The notes beneath the pieces are model-generated. The model was not told where the DNA came from, did not search any database, and was given only the letters and a program-made list of their open reading frames with translations. Made by a program: the position numbers and the translations under genes. From the NCBI RefSeq assembly GCF_013141725.1, contig NZ_WHNZ01000012.1, forward strand, positions 1 through 64,000: a DNA stretch of 64,000 bases. Reading direction: 5' to 3'. The DNA is from Paenibacillus planticolens (lineage in GTDB: Bacteria > Bacillota > Bacilli > Paenibacillales > NBRC-103111). Positions 1-8,983 of this stretch are shown piece after piece. Position 1 is the stretch's first letter. Every line of letters starts with the position of its first letter.

Positions 1-780
1 ACCCGTCGCTCCCGCTGCTCCCGTCGCCCCCGCTGGACCCGTCGCCCCCGCTGCTCCTGTCGCCCCCGCTGGACCCGTCGCTCCCGCTGCTCCCGTCGCT
101 CCCGTCGCTCCCGCCGGCCCAGTAGCTCCCGCTGCTCCCGTCGCCCCCGCTGCTCCCGTAGCTCCCGCTACTCCTGTCGCCCCCGCTGCTCCCGTGGCTC
201 CCGCTGGCCCCGTCGCTCCTACTGCTCCTGTCGCTCCCGCTGCTCCCGTCGCTCCCGCTGGACCCGTCGCTCCCGCTGCTCCCGTGACTCCCGCTGGACC
301 CGTCGCTCCCGCTGGACCCGTCGCTCCCACTGCTCCTGTCGCTCCCGCTACTCCTGTCGCTCCCGCTACTCCTGTCGCTCCCGCTGGACCCGTTGCTCCC
401 GCTACTCCTGTCGCTCCCGCTACTCCTGTCGCTCCCGCTGGACCCGTCGCTCCCGCTGGACCCGTTGCTCCCGCTACTCCTGTCGCTCCCGCTTGACCCG
501 TCGCTCCCGCTTGACCCGTAGCTCCCGCTGCTCCTGTCGCTCCCGCTGGCCCCGTTGCCCCCGTTGCCCCGGCTGGCCCCGTCGCTCCCGCTGCTCCCGC
601 CGGCCCAGTAGCTCCCCCTGCTCCCGTAGCTCCTGTTACTCCCGGATCTCCCGTCACTCCCATAGCCCCCGTTGTTCCCGTTATTCCCGGGTCTCCCGTC
701 GCTCCCGTAGCCCCTGTTGATCCCGTTGGTCCTGATGGACCGCCGGCAGGACCTGTAGGTCCAGTTGGACCCGTAGGACC
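1..780 (-). repeat. Collagen Gly-X-Y triplet repeat region of the first gene
   Basis: About 260 consecutive in-frame Gly-X-Y triplets. At DNA level they form a highly reiterated GC-rich array of 9- and 18-bp units, which leaves long open frames on the other strand that are not genes. Such arrays change length easily by slippage and recombination, so copy number here may vary between strains or be misassembled. Confidence 0.9.
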
Positions 781-1083
781 TATTAATGTCGGCGCAGACA
801 GAACATCCGCCAGTTTAGCTTGCAGAATGGCCTCCTCCAGGCTCACAGCTGCTATCGTATTTTTTATGCTTTCATTAACTAGTAAAATATCGCTGATCGT
901 CACTGCTATTGGTGTAATACCGGGCAGAGTACCGAGTACATACTGCAGCTTTTCTCCTTCCGCGTTCAAAATATGACTTAATCCCAGCTCCTCCAAAGCG
1001 ATAGAGGCTAGCAGTAAATTTATGGCATCTTCTCTGGTAATAGAGATTATAGGTGTAATATTAGGAAAATCGTCTTCGTACAT
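1..1083 (-). CDS. Collagen-like exosporium surface protein, 3' end outside window
   Basis: Open frame of 361 codons running off the left edge. Residues 1 to about 101 form the helical N-terminal domain ([18 protein letters not shown], then [14 protein letters not shown]) also found in the genes ending at 1181, 3491 and 3981. From about residue 102 everything is Gly-X-Y, mostly GAT, GPT, GDP and GTT, so Thr is frequent in the Y position, as in BclA-type proteins that are O-glycosylated on the spore surface. The frame stays open through the whole repeat, including two GQA triplets near 493 and 511. Start is ATG at 1083; the upstream GGGGGA is a modest ribosome site. The C-terminal domain is not visible, so whether it ends in a BclB-type head is unknown. 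Assignment as an exosporium filament is inference from the family. Confidence 0.85.
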   Translation of the reverse strand, partial: MYEDDFPNITPIISITREDAINLLLASIALEELGLSHILNAEGEKLQYVLGTLPGITPIAVTISDILLVNESIKNTIAAVSLEEAILQAKLADVLSAPTLIGPTGPTGPTGPAGGPSGPTGSTGATGATGDPGITGTTGAMGVTGDPGVTGATGAGGATGPAGAAGATGPAGATGATGPAGATGAAGATGQAGATGQAGATGVAGATGPAGATGPAGATGVAGATGVAGATGPAGATGVAGATGVAGATGAVGATGPAGATGPAGVTGAAGATGPAGATGAAGATGAVGATGPAGATGAAGATGVAGATGAAGATGAAGATGPAGATGATGAAGATGPAGATGAAGATGPAGATGAAGATG

Positions 1084-1180
1084 CTTGAAATCCCCCGCTT
1101 TCGTCTATAAAGTCAAAGAAATACGAAAAGAGCTGACTTTTCACAAGTCAACCCCTTCATCGTATAACTGGAATTAATTT

Positions 1181-2362
1181 CTATACCATAGATACACCGG
1201 CACTTGCGTATCCTTCAACTGAAGTCACTAGAGTAAGTCCAGTTGCCGTACTAGAATAAACAAGTAATAATCTTGTTTGTGCTGTTACCGGAATCGATAA
1301 TCCAGTTATGATACCGGAACTAATGGTCCCTAGCGAGATAGCGCCCGTTAAGGCCGGTGTAAGAGTGACTGCAGCTCCCGGTACAGCTGTGAACGAGTTA
1401 TTTGGTGTCGTAGAACTATATAGTTGAGCTGTTATAGAAACCGTCGTACCGAGTAATGATAAAGCAAGAGTTGTGCTGAAATATGCAGCAATGGAAGTAA
1501 TTGTTCCTCCCCTTGGCATCGAAAATGCAAAGTTTAGTAATGTACCACTTGCTCCTGTAAGATCAATAACCCCGCCCAAAATCGTGACGCCAGTTGCAGA
1601 ACTTCCAAAACCAACCATACTGACAGTTCCTACTAACCCACCTGCAATAGTGGTCAATGTAACTGGAAGACCTGATGAATAAGGAATAATCGGACCAGAA
1701 CCATTCAATCCCGTTGCCCCGGTGGCCCCAGCTACACCGGTTGCTCCTGCTGCACCTGTGGCTCCTGCCGCACCGGTTGCTCCTGCTGCACCTGTTGCAC
1801 CAACAGCACCTGTGGCTCCCGCTGCACCCGTTGCTCCCGCTGTACCTGTTGCCCCGGTTGCTCCTGCTGCACCCGTTGCTCCGATTGCTCCTGGATCGCC
1901 CGTTGCCCCGGTGGCTCCTACTGCGCCTGTTGCCCCGGTTGCTCCTGCTGCACCCGTTGCTCCGGTTGCTCCTGGGTCACCTGTCGCCCCGGTTGCTCCT
2001 GTCGGTCCAACTGCTGGTCCACCTGTAGGACCGGTTGGACCAACAGGACCTGTAGGTCCTACAGAAATCGGTGTTTCAAGAATACTTTCCAGCTTAGATT
2101 GCAGAAGGAATTCTTTCCTCGCTACCGTATTAATCGTACTTTTTACGCTTTCATTTACTAGCAAAAGATCGCTAATCGTTGCAGGCGGTCCCGTTAAGCC
2201 CGGCAATGTTCCAAGAACATATTGGAGCTTTTCACCTTCCGCATTGAGAATATGACTTAATCCAAGCTCTTCCATCGCAATCGACGAAAGCAACAAGTTA
2301 ATCGCTTGATCACGTGTTACCGAAATATTCGGTGATATATTAGGTATATTAGCTTGTGACAT
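1181..2362 (-). CDS. BclB-like exosporium collagen protein
   Basis: 393 residues in three parts. Residues 1-100 are the shared N-terminal helical domain. Residues 102-219 are Gly-X-Y repeats rich in GATGAT and GAAGAT. Residues 224-393 match the BclB C-terminal domain as I know it ([38 protein letters not shown], ending YASAGVSMV), a trimeric jelly-roll head by analogy with BclA. Start ATG at 2362 has a strong AAAGGAGG site 8 bases upstream. It is probably a trimeric filament on the outermost spore layer and a likely substrate for the glycosyltransferases encoded at 4.4-10.1 kb. A sigma-K-like promoter lies just upstream. Confidence 0.9.
   Translation of the reverse strand: MSQANIPNISPNISVTRDQAINLLLSSIAMEELGLSHILNAEGEKLQYVLGTLPGLTGPPATISDLLLVNESVKSTINTVARKEFLLQSKLESILETPISVGPTGPVGPTGPTGGPAVGPTGATGATGDPGATGATGAAGATGATGAVGATGATGDPGAIGATGAAGATGATGTAGATGAAGATGAVGATGAAGATGAAGATGAAGATGVAGATGATGLNGSGPIIPYSSGLPVTLTTIAGGLVGTVSMVGFGSSATGVTILGGVIDLTGASGTLLNFAFSMPRGGTITSIAAYFSTTLALSLLGTTVSITAQLYSSTTPNNSFTAVPGAAVTLTPALTGAISLGTISSGIITGLSIPVTAQTRLLLVYSSTATGLTLVTSVEGYASAGVSMV
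1706..2059 (-). repeat. Collagen Gly-X-Y triplet repeat region of the second gene
   Basis: About 118 residues of Gly-X-Y repeats inside the BclB-like gene. Proline sits mainly in the first five triplets and Ala/Thr afterwards, so stability of any triple helix would have to come from Thr glycosylation rather than from proline. Confidence 0.9.
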
Positions 2363-2386
2363 TGTTCAACCTCCTTTCGATAGTTA

Positions 2387-2413
2387 TAGAATATTCTCAT
2401 CGATTGGAAGTGT
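2387..2413 (-). promoter_or_regulatory. Candidate sigma-K promoter of the BclB-like gene
   Basis: On the minus strand AC, 16 bases, then AATATTCTA, against the mother-cell sigma-K consensus AC-N16-CATANNNTA (one mismatch in the -10). It lies 25 bases ahead of the start codon. Late mother-cell expression is expected for an exosporium protein, but the match is short. Confidence 0.35.
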
Positions 2414-2465
2414 GTTGAATTGAATACCTATTTTTGGGAATAAAGGCGCATTTCCACGGAACCAC

Positions 2466-2510
2466 AAAGGACCGTCCCCTAAGTCATACAATGACAAAAG
2501 GACGGCCTTT
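2466..2510. terminator. Inverted repeat, terminator-like
   Basis: AAAGGACCGTCC pairs with GGACGGCCTTT across a 22-base loop. It sits downstream of the minus-strand gene ending at 2546. The longest T-run is on the plus strand side, so efficiency on minus is uncertain. Confidence 0.55.
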
Positions 2511-2545
2511 TTTTCTTTTGTATAATTAGTATGGCTCCATTATAC

Positions 2546-3112
2546 TTACGATCGCTTAGGAGTTCGCTTTCTTTCGCGCCGGGTAAACATTAGCGGAGGT
2601 GATGCTGACTTATTGGCTTGTCTACGGTCGGACTCCTCAACAGGCAGAGGACTTAATACACCGGATTGTTCTTCCGCAACATTGTCCGGTTCGACGTAAT
2701 CGAACCGTTCATTTTCATCCGGTATCGTGTTGCTCATGTTCGGGTTGCTCAGGTAATAATCCTTAAGATGGACCAACCTCTCTATACATTCCTTTTTTGA
2801 TAAAAGATCGGATTGCTGGAGCAACGCAATCATTCTCAGCACGGTTTCATGAATGTCAGAGGATGGAATCGGCTCAATTTCATTTTTTTCGATATGGGAA
2901 AGATTTTGGTGTTTACGCTGCACAGCTGCATGTAAATCTAATAAGGAGGTGAACAAAGCGCAAATTTGAAATGAAAGATCATTTCTGATTTCATCCGCTT
3001 CGCCTTTCATACGATACAACAAGGCTTCTATAAGGTGAAATACCGATAAGCTTAACTGAGGGACTGCTGCTGCACATTTGTTTACGGCTTGTTCAGTAGT
3101 CGAAATGCTCAT
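2546..3112 (-). CDS. Uncharacterised protein of the spore-surface island
   Basis: 188 residues, no family recognised. The N-terminal two thirds look helical (VFHLIEALLYRMKGEADEIRNDL and following); the C-terminal 50 residues are polar, ending in a basic stretch (MFTRRERKRTPKRS). I chose ATG at 3112 because TTGGAG lies at proper distance before it; a longer frame to 3184 has no ribosome site. It overlaps the end of the upstream gene by 20 bp, so the two are probably translated together. Being co-directional with and inside the collagen gene cluster suggests a spore coat or exosporium role, but nothing in the sequence proves it. Confidence 0.7.
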   Translation of the reverse strand: MSISTTEQAVNKCAAAVPQLSLSVFHLIEALLYRMKGEADEIRNDLSFQICALFTSLLDLHAAVQRKHQNLSHIEKNEIEPIPSSDIHETVLRMIALLQQSDLLSKKECIERLVHLKDYYLSNPNMSNTIPDENERFDYVEPDNVAEEQSGVLSPLPVEESDRRQANKSASPPLMFTRRERKRTPKRS

Positions 3113-3458
3113 ACTCCAAGTTTTCCAGTTCCATAATATTTTCTGCCTCCACTTCTTCAAGCGGCGTTGACGATTTTGTTTCAAGGAACTGCATATGCGA
3201 GATAGCGTGCAGTTTTTTTAGCATTAACCATTGCGTCATCACCATGGAATCTAGAAATTGAATAACACTATGGTTATAGATAAGAATCTCCTGCGTGGTA
3301 GGTGCAGTGGGGAAATCGAGATTTCTTCCCACAAAGGATGATGTTTTATCCGCCTCTGTTCTCATTAATTTAGCAAGTGATTCCTCTTCGGAGGCGAGAG
3401 ACTGCAGCAAATGAGCGATCGCAGATGTGTAGGAAGGCACTTGCTCGAATGGTCTCAA
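3093..3458 (-). CDS. Divergent paralogue of the exosporium N-terminal domain, no collagen
   Basis: 121 residues from a TTG start at 3458, with AAGGGGAG seven bases upstream. The order SLASEEESLAKLMRTEA followed by ILIYNHSVIQFLDSMV can be lined up with [17 protein letters not shown] and [15 protein letters not shown] of the collagen gene ending at 1181, so I read it as a diverged copy of the same helical domain. It ends in an acidic tail (EEVEAENIMELENLEYEHFDY). No collagen repeats follow. It may act as an adaptor or spacer in the spore surface layer; that is inference. Confidence 0.75.
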   Translation of the reverse strand: MRPFEQVPSYTSAIAHLLQSLASEEESLAKLMRTEADKTSSFVGRNLDFPTAPTTQEILIYNHSVIQFLDSMVMTQWLMLKKLHAISHMQFLETKSSTPLEEVEAENIMELENLEYEHFDY

Positions 3459-3490
3459 CGATTCACTCCCCTTTCGCCTGAAACTAAGCT

Positions 3491-3814
3491 CTATTCTTCA
3501 CAATCATCTATGATATACTCGGAGAGCTCGTCTTTTTCTTCAAGCTTCATGATATCGGATAGTTTAAAGGCAAGCAGCATCTGATTGCTAATGATATTTC
3601 TCATCATTCGATCCACGCTCGAATTAATAAGAAGTGCTTCATTAATCGTTAGACAACGGTCTTTGAGGACGTGCTGCAGTTTCTCCGCTTCGGCGTTTAT
3701 CATGTGAGAAAGTCCGATCTCCTCAAGTGCGATCGAGGTCAACAATAAATTAATAACTTCTTTCCGTTTTAGGATAATTTCCGGTTTAATGTCAGGAATA
3801 TTAGGCATGGACAT
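3491..3814 (-). CDS. Exosporium N-terminal-domain protein, no collagen
   Basis: 107 residues, nearly all of it the shared domain: MSMPNIPDIKPEIILKRKEV, then LLLTSIALEEIGLSHMINAE, then a second helix LLINSSVDRMMRNIISNQML. It ends in an acidic stretch (EEKDELSEYIIDDCEE) instead of Gly-X-Y repeats. Start is ATG at 3814, nine bases after AGGAG; a TTG at 3823 touches that site and cannot be the start. A minus-strand CATAAAATA at 3846-3838 resembles a sporulation -10 element, but I found no matching -35. Confidence 0.85.
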   Translation of the reverse strand: MSMPNIPDIKPEIILKRKEVINLLLTSIALEEIGLSHMINAEAEKLQHVLKDRCLTINEALLINSSVDRMMRNIISNQMLLAFKLSDIMKLEEKDELSEYIIDDCEE

Positions 3815-3937
3815 GTCTTTCAACTCCTGTATTGTAATATTTTATGAACTTTAAGGCATGCATCCGTACCTTCAATCTAGTATATGATGGTTGTCTGTTT
3901 TCATGATTTTTTTAACCTGTTTTTGGAAAAATAAAAC

Positions 3938-3963
3938 AAAAAAAGCCCATACGGGCTTTTTTT
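3938..3963 (-). terminator. Rho-independent terminator after the 3981-4295 gene
   Basis: AAAAAAAGCCC, loop ATAC, GGGCTTTTTTT. Symmetric A and T tracts make it bidirectional. It separates the 104-aa gene from the next minus-strand gene, which therefore needs its own promoter. Confidence 0.85.
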
Positions 3964-3980
3964 TATATAGCTTTAATCAT

Positions 3981-4295
3981 TTACAGAACTTCATTCGGGA
4001 AGTGATCCAAAATATTTTCCATTTTAAACTGCAGCAGCATTTCTTTCTTAATCACGTCTTGCAAGGTTTTCCTTACACTGTCATTAATGAGCAAAAGATT
4101 CGAAATGTTCGTCGTTGGCGGCGTAATCGACGGAAACAAGGTGCCGACTACATACTGTATTTTCTCTGCCTCCGCATTGACGATATGCGCTAACGCAAGC
4201 TCTTCCAATGCTATGGAGGCCAACAATAAATTGACCGTCCCACCTAACGTAAGCGATATTATCGGGGTAATATTCGGTATATTGGCTTGTGACAT
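3981..4295 (-). CDS. Exosporium N-terminal-domain protein, no collagen
   Basis: 104 residues beginning [16 protein letters not shown], almost identical to the first residues of the BclB-like gene ending at 1181, followed by [20 protein letters not shown] and [20 protein letters not shown]. It stops where the collagen repeats would begin ([12 protein letters not shown]). ATG at 4295 has GGAGG seven bases upstream. It lies 85 bp after the last glycosyltransferase, followed by a terminator. The extreme similarity of the N-terminus argues for recent duplication and for a shared docking or assembly signal. Confidence 0.85.
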   Translation of the reverse strand: MSQANIPNITPIISLTLGGTVNLLLASIALEELALAHIVNAEAEKIQYVVGTLFPSITPPTTNISNLLLINDSVRKTLQDVIKKEMLLQFKMENILDHFPNEVL

Positions 4296-4380
4296 TTACA
4301 TTCCTCCATTTCCACTTGAGCAGCTTAAGTTAGTCATATATATGCACGATAGCCCGTTTTTTCGAACTGCTAATTTCAAC

Positions 4381-6285
4381 TTATTTATTGCCCATTTGTT
4401 CAAAATATCGTTGATTGTGGATGATCGATGGGTGTTTGGGATTATAGGAATAGGAAATATCATGGTGAAATTTAGCCTTATCCGGCCTCCCGATCCGGTC
4501 GTAGCATAAACATAACTGTACATGCGGCAGCCACGTCAATGATGAATGATCCATAAAACCCATAGACTCCTTTGGCTTCGGACACTGTGTTGCGGACTCA
4601 TACCAATAAATCGCTTGAAGATAATCTTGTTCTTCGAGAAAAACAGATCCGATCCGGCAGCAGCAGTCTGCCCGAGGCATATCGTGTTCAAATGCCCTGA
4701 AGAGTGCCAAGAGCTGCTCGTCTCTCTGGGCTAAATGACTGTAACAGGTTGCCAAGTGAAGCGCAGCGGCAATCTTATCTTCCTGCCAGCCCTCCGGAGT
4801 TTGAAGAAACGCTTCATAATATACAGCTGCTTCCTGATGAAAACCATGTTCTCTGCATTCATTGGCATAATAAAATTGATCCCGTAAGCTTAAGCCTTCT
4901 CCTCTGGCCAACATGTTCCGGTATATTTGTAAATTCCGGTCTGTATGAATTTTATCTTTTCGATGTGTGACCGCAATTTCACTGTCGTACACGCTTCCGC
5001 TGGCCGCTAAATATTCATGCACAGCGCCAATCCATTGAAATTGGCACTCTCGGCGCACAAGCCGATTCCTGCGCAGACTATATGTCACATTCTGATTCTC
5101 ATCAAAGCTTAGATGATAGCTCATCGTCACGCGGTCAACGAGCGGTTCCAACGTCCGAATCAATTCCAGAAAAAGCAGGCGATCTTTCTCTGTCAGCGTA
5201 TCATCGGCATCCAACCATAAGATGTATTGCTGCGTAGCCTTAGAAAAAGCGAAGTTTCTGGCTGCGGCAAAATCGTCCACCCAAGCGAAATCATAAATTT
5301 TATCCGTGTACTTGGAAGCAACTGCCTTGGTCCTGTCCGTCGATCCTGTATCGACAATAATGATTTCATCCGGAATATCGCGAATGGAATGTAGACAAAC
5401 AGGTAGTGCATTCTCCTCATTTTTAACGATGAGGCACACACTGATGGTAATCTTGCGATCTGCTGACTGTACCCCTTTGCAACTTTGCTTATAGGCATTA
5501 ATACCGGCCAGTTCTGACTTGCGATAAATATGATAAGCCGGAAAATGAGTGTCCACATAGAGGGCAAATCCCATGGCACGTGCGCGTATGCAGAAGTGCC
5601 GGTCTTCTCCCCAAAAAGATAAATTCGGAATTTCGGCAAACCGAACCCCGGCTTTAATGGCTTTGCGGCTGATTAAGGTGCATGCGCCAAGTCCGCCAAC
5701 TTCATATATACCCGGGACTCTTAATTGGCCGAAAAACTGCCAAGTCCGCTTAGCCGACTCCTCATCGGATAACGATTCCTTCCTGTCTTTGTGGTACAAC
5801 GTATACTGGTCGCTAAGCCAAACTTGCGGCATTTCCATCGTATCCGGCTGCCATTTCGTCCAAAAAATATTGGAGATGATTTCTTTATTCGCTGAAACAA
5901 GATGTTCCAATGTATGCGGGTGTAAGATGAGATCCGAATCGACCAGAAATACATAATCGAATTTGCGGTCAAGGGCATATGTAAGAATAGCGTCCTTCAT
6001 CCTTGCTACTTTCCAAATCGTTTCTTCCGGCCAGTAGTGAGTGAACTCATCCTTCTCATAGGTTTCAGGATGTTTCTCCTCTATATGGATGTCCGTTCTG
6101 CCGTGTTGCGATTGGAATTGACGAAGCAATAGCTGTGAAGATTCTTCTGCATTATCATCGACGAATAAATAGCTCACAACGATGTTTGTTCGTTCAAGCT
6201 CTGCCAGAGAGGTGAGAAAAGGGGCAAGTATTTCCGGGCTCTGGCGAATGGGACTTCCGATCAATATGCGCTTTTTCCGACTCAA
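4381..6285 (-). CDS. Two-domain glycosyltransferase with TPR-like C-terminus
   Basis: 634 residues. Residues 1-270 form a GT-A domain with DSD at 116-118 and WGEDRHFCIRARAMGF at 225-240, resembling Anp1/GT62-like or GT2 enzymes. Residues 279-480 form a second, SunS-type GT2 domain (ISVCLIVKNEE, VDTGSTD at 311-317, LDADD at 358-362). The rest is TPR-like helical repeats ending YSYNPKHPSIIHN. Start is TTG at 6285, overlapping the TGA of the previous gene as TTGA, with GGGAGGAG upstream. Two active sites in one chain could add two sugars in sequence. The second domain plus TPR is paralogous to the neighbouring gene ending at 6282. Targeting of the collagen Thr residues is inferred from location. 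Confidence 0.88.
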   Translation of the reverse strand: MSRKKRILIGSPIRQSPEILAPFLTSLAELERTNIVVSYLFVDDNAEESSQLLLRQFQSQHGRTDIHIEEKHPETYEKDEFTHYWPEETIWKVARMKDAILTYALDRKFDYVFLVDSDLILHPHTLEHLVSANKEIISNIFWTKWQPDTMEMPQVWLSDQYTLYHKDRKESLSDEESAKRTWQFFGQLRVPGIYEVGGLGACTLISRKAIKAGVRFAEIPNLSFWGEDRHFCIRARAMGFALYVDTHFPAYHIYRKSELAGINAYKQSCKGVQSADRKITISVCLIVKNEENALPVCLHSIRDIPDEIIIVDTGSTDRTKAVASKYTDKIYDFAWVDDFAAARNFAFSKATQQYILWLDADDTLTEKDRLLFLELIRTLEPLVDRVTMSYHLSFDENQNVTYSLRRNRLVRRECQFQWIGAVHEYLAASGSVYDSEIAVTHRKDKIHTDRNLQIYRNMLARGEGLSLRDQFYYANECREHGFHQEAAVYYEAFLQTPEGWQEDKIAAALHLATCYSHLAQRDEQLLALFRAFEHDMPRADCCCRIGSVFLEEQDYLQAIYWYESATQCPKPKESMGFMDHSSLTWLPHVQLCLCYDRIGRPDKAKFHHDISYSYNPKHPSIIHNQRYFEQMGNK

Positions 6286-7367
6286 GGTGTCTTCTCCTCC
6301 CGGCGAAGATTGGCAAAATAAGCTTTGTTGTGCAAAATACCGGGATGCGCCGGGTTGTAGACGAATGCAATCTCATTATGCAGCTCCGCTTTTTGCTTCT
6401 GTCCTGTTCGGTCATAGCATAGACAGAGCTGCAGGTGCGGCAGCCACGTCCAAGCCGCATGATCAACCATTCCGGCATAATCGGCGGGTTCGCCTAACGT
6501 AGTTGCTTTTTGAAACCAATAGATTGCCAGCTCGAGCCGATTGTCCTCCATAAAATAACTGCCCACCCGGCAGCACATCTCCGCCCTTGGCTTCCCATAT
6601 AGCAAAGTTCTAAACCAAGCTTTCAGCTGCATCTGCCGGTTCGCCAGTTTACCGTAACAATCCCCCATCTTCAGGCAAGCGGCAAAACAATCCTCACGCC
6701 ACCCCTGCTTCGTGGCAAGAAAACGCTCATAATACATGACAGCTTTATCATCAAGCCCATGATCTTTAAGCTCGTTTGCGTAATAGTACAAGTCTCGCGG
6801 AGAAAAAATTTCATCCTCGGACTCGCGCTGCTGATAAATCCGCAAATTACGGTCAGTATACTGCTTATCTTTCTTGTGTGTAATGGCTATGTCCGACTGC
6901 ATGACGTGCCCGCTGACGATCAGCACTTCGTGAACGGGACCTTCCCAGCGAAAACCGCAGGCTCGCCGGACTAGACGGTTGCGTTTCAGACTTGTTATTA
7001 CCTTGTTATCGGCGTCAAAGGCTAAGTGATACGGCATCATCACGCTGTCCACAGACGGGTCGATGGAGGATTTCAGCGCTGCAAATTTCCGCCGGTCCTC
7101 TTCCTCGAGCTCATCGTCCGCGTCCAGCCATAAAATATAGTCCATGGTCGCTTTAGAAAAAGCAAAATTTCTAGCCTCTGCAAAATGATCCTTCCAAGGC
7201 ATATCGTAAATAAGCTCTGTAAAAGAGGAAGCTATTTCTTTGGTCCGATCCGTAGAGCCTGTGTCTACGATAATGATTTCATCCGCTATGTCTCTAACCG
7301 ACTGCAGACAGCGGTGAAGCGACAGCTCTTCATTTTTGACAATCATACATAAACTTATCGTTATCAA
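6282..7367 (-). CDS. SunS-type family 2 glycosyltransferase with TPR-like repeats
   Basis: 361 residues from the TTG at 7367. GT2 domain up front (ITISLCMIVKNEE, VDTGSTD near 34-40, LDADDEL near 81-87), then TPR-like repeats to the end (YNPAHPGILHNKAYF). GGGAGG lies nine bases before that TTG and overlaps the stop of the preceding gene; an ATG at 7406 has no ribosome site and would overlap the upstream gene by 35 bp. TTG starts at both junctions suggest tuned translational coupling. About half of the residues match the C-terminal half of the next gene, so the pair arose by duplication and fusion. Acceptor and sugar are unknown. Confidence 0.88.
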   Translation of the reverse strand: MITISLCMIVKNEELSLHRCLQSVRDIADEIIIVDTGSTDRTKEIASSFTELIYDMPWKDHFAEARNFAFSKATMDYILWLDADDELEEEDRRKFAALKSSIDPSVDSVMMPYHLAFDADNKVITSLKRNRLVRRACGFRWEGPVHEVLIVSGHVMQSDIAITHKKDKQYTDRNLRIYQQRESEDEIFSPRDLYYYANELKDHGLDDKAVMYYERFLATKQGWREDCFAACLKMGDCYGKLANRQMQLKAWFRTLLYGKPRAEMCCRVGSYFMEDNRLELAIYWFQKATTLGEPADYAGMVDHAAWTWLPHLQLCLCYDRTGQKQKAELHNEIAFVYNPAHPGILHNKAYFANLRREEKTP

Positions 7368-7371
7368 TGGG

Positions 7372-8067
7372 CTATTCCTCCCAAAGTACGAGGTTTGGAT
7401 GTTCATCTAGAATAGAATCATACTGCTCTTTCCATCCATACTGGGCATTCGGATCCAGCCGCATATAGCGCTCATATTTCTCTTTCCTGTCTTCCGGCTT
7501 AGCCCAGCCATAATGCTTGATTCTGGCACGGTGGCAAACATAAGAGAAATAGTTGATTGTCGCCGGAAATCTGCCGCAGTGCTGAGGCGTCTCTCTCCAG
7601 AGATACGGAAAATGCGGCTTATACCTGATTAGGAAAGGGCGATATATATGATGGGCACTCCAATAGGCATCCTCCCGGTAGCTGGTTTCGCTCCACATAT
7701 CGTACAGCCGAAAATAGATCGCATCCTGCTCACATCCCTTCAGCAAGTCGCCCACTTGATTCGCAAACTGATCTTCAAACAGTTCATCCCCATCCAAATT
7801 CAGTATCCATTCGGGGTTCGTACGCACTGTCGCTTCCCATTGCTGCTTGCGCAGCAGCACTTCATTGGCAAAGCGAGATTCCGAATTACGAATCAGATGC
7901 AGCGGGATGCCGGACAGCAGCTCTTGACAGATGTCAGAGGTATCGTCCGTACTTCCGTCATCAATAATAACCGCCTCATCAATCCAATCGCGATGTTGTA
8001 ACAATGCATTTCGCAAGTAGCGGCCGCCTTCATTTTTGACAACCATCGAAAGCGTTAATTTACTCAT
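7372..8067 (-). CDS. Family 2 glycosyltransferase
   Basis: 231 residues: LTLSMVVKNEGGRYLRNAL, IDDGSTD at 35-41 and LDGDE at 91-95 define a GT2 fold that binds a nucleotide sugar and a metal. Unlike its neighbours it lacks TPR repeats. ATG at 8067 overlaps the TGA of the upstream methyltransferase (ATGA), indicating translational coupling; a longer TTG-started frame to 8088 is not supported. Member of the four-gene minus-strand modification operon. Substrate unknown; glycosylation of the collagen-like proteins is the best guess. Confidence 0.88.
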   Translation of the reverse strand: MSKLTLSMVVKNEGGRYLRNALLQHRDWIDEAVIIDDGSTDDTSDICQELLSGIPLHLIRNSESRFANEVLLRKQQWEATVRTNPEWILNLDGDELFEDQFANQVGDLLKGCEQDAIYFRLYDMWSETSYREDAYWSAHHIYRPFLIRYKPHFPYLWRETPQHCGRFPATINYFSYVCHRARIKHYGWAKPEDRKEKYERYMRLDPNAQYGWKEQYDSILDEHPNLVLWEE

Positions 8068-8903
8068 ATCGAGCGCCCCGCTACGCAAAAAATTTCATGT
8101 CCGTTCCAGCCGGCCTGAAGCCCAATCATCATCTTTATTTTCTCTTTTTCAGACAGCGATGGAATTGTGCCAGGATGGATCCGCAAATCATTTTCGAGCC
8201 GTGCCGGCTCCTCTCTGGAAAATAAAGAGATAATCTCAAGATGACTTAAAGACATCAGATGCTCAATATGTCTCTTAGCATAATGAAATAAATGGTCCTC
8301 TTCTGTAAATAACGGCGATGAAGCTCCTTGCAAAGCATTGGTAAGCGAATGCTGATTGGGCACACTGAACAAGATTCTCCCTCCCGGCGCTAAAACCGTA
8401 CTTACCTGCTCCATAAAAGAAACCGGGGACGGAATATGCTCTAAAACATGCCAAAATACGATCGCATCGAACTTTTCATCCGCCTCAAAAAGATTCAATT
8501 CCCAAAGTTCATTTCTGAGATTCAGACCATAACGATCGTTCGCGTATTCGCAAGCAACGGCCGACGGCTCGAGTCCCTGCACTTGCCAACCCGCTTCCCG
8601 AGCCAACCACAGAAACTCGCCGGTCCCGGAACCAATTTCAAGCAATTTCCCTTTTTTACGAAAAAACATATCCAACAGCAAAACGCTGAAAGCAGCATGC
8701 TCTCTTAGCGTATTCACCGCATATAGATCCCTCATCGCCACCCAGTTGCTATCGTAAATATCCTTAATTAGCTGTTCTTGCTGAACTTTGTCGACCTGCT
8801 CTTGATAAATAAGCTGACAGGACTTACACATCATCAGTGTAAAATTAGCATACGAATGGAAAATCATGCTTTCATTCGCTTTACAAAGTGGGCATGACTG
8901 CAC
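8064..8903 (-). CDS. Class I SAM-dependent methyltransferase with N-terminal zinc ribbon
   Basis: 279 residues. Cys4, Cys7, Cys26 and Cys29 form a zinc ribbon; LEIGSGTGEF at 88-97 is the SAM-binding motif I; FWHVLEHIPSP and APGGRILFSVPN follow as in the Methyltransf_11/23 families, often used to methylate sugars. Start is GTG at 8903 with GAAGGGAT upstream. First gene of the minus-strand operon, so its product could O-methylate sugars added by the following glycosyltransferases (terminal exosporium sugars are often methylated). Substrate is inferred only. Confidence 0.85.
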   Translation of the reverse strand: MQSCPLCKANESMIFHSYANFTLMMCKSCQLIYQEQVDKVQQEQLIKDIYDSNWVAMRDLYAVNTLREHAAFSVLLLDMFFRKKGKLLEIGSGTGEFLWLAREAGWQVQGLEPSAVACEYANDRYGLNLRNELWELNLFEADEKFDAIVFWHVLEHIPSPVSFMEQVSTVLAPGGRILFSVPNQHSLTNALQGASSPLFTEEDHLFHYAKRHIEHLMSLSHLEIISLFSREEPARLENDLRIHPGTIPSLSEKEKIKMMIGLQAGWNGHEIFCVAGRSI

Positions 8904-8983
8904 GCGATCATCCCTTCTTTCATTTATTTGTATGCAGCCGCATACTTATGGCCATAAGCCGTCAAAACCGGAGGTGTCCCTTG

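Noticed and set aside
194..720. Plus-strand open frames over the first collagen gene
   Set aside because: They are reflections of the Gly-X-Y repeat (Pro-Val-Ala and Arg-Ser-rich products), without ribosome sites, while the minus frame has a proper N-terminal domain.
1714..2255. Plus-strand frames of 104 and 177 codons opposite the BclB-like gene
   Set aside because: Low-complexity antisense of collagen repeats; no start signals.
4296..4523. 75-codon minus frame between the glycosyltransferase and the 104-aa gene
   Set aside because: Overlaps the well-supported C-terminus of the glycosyltransferase by more than 140 bp and has no ribosome site.
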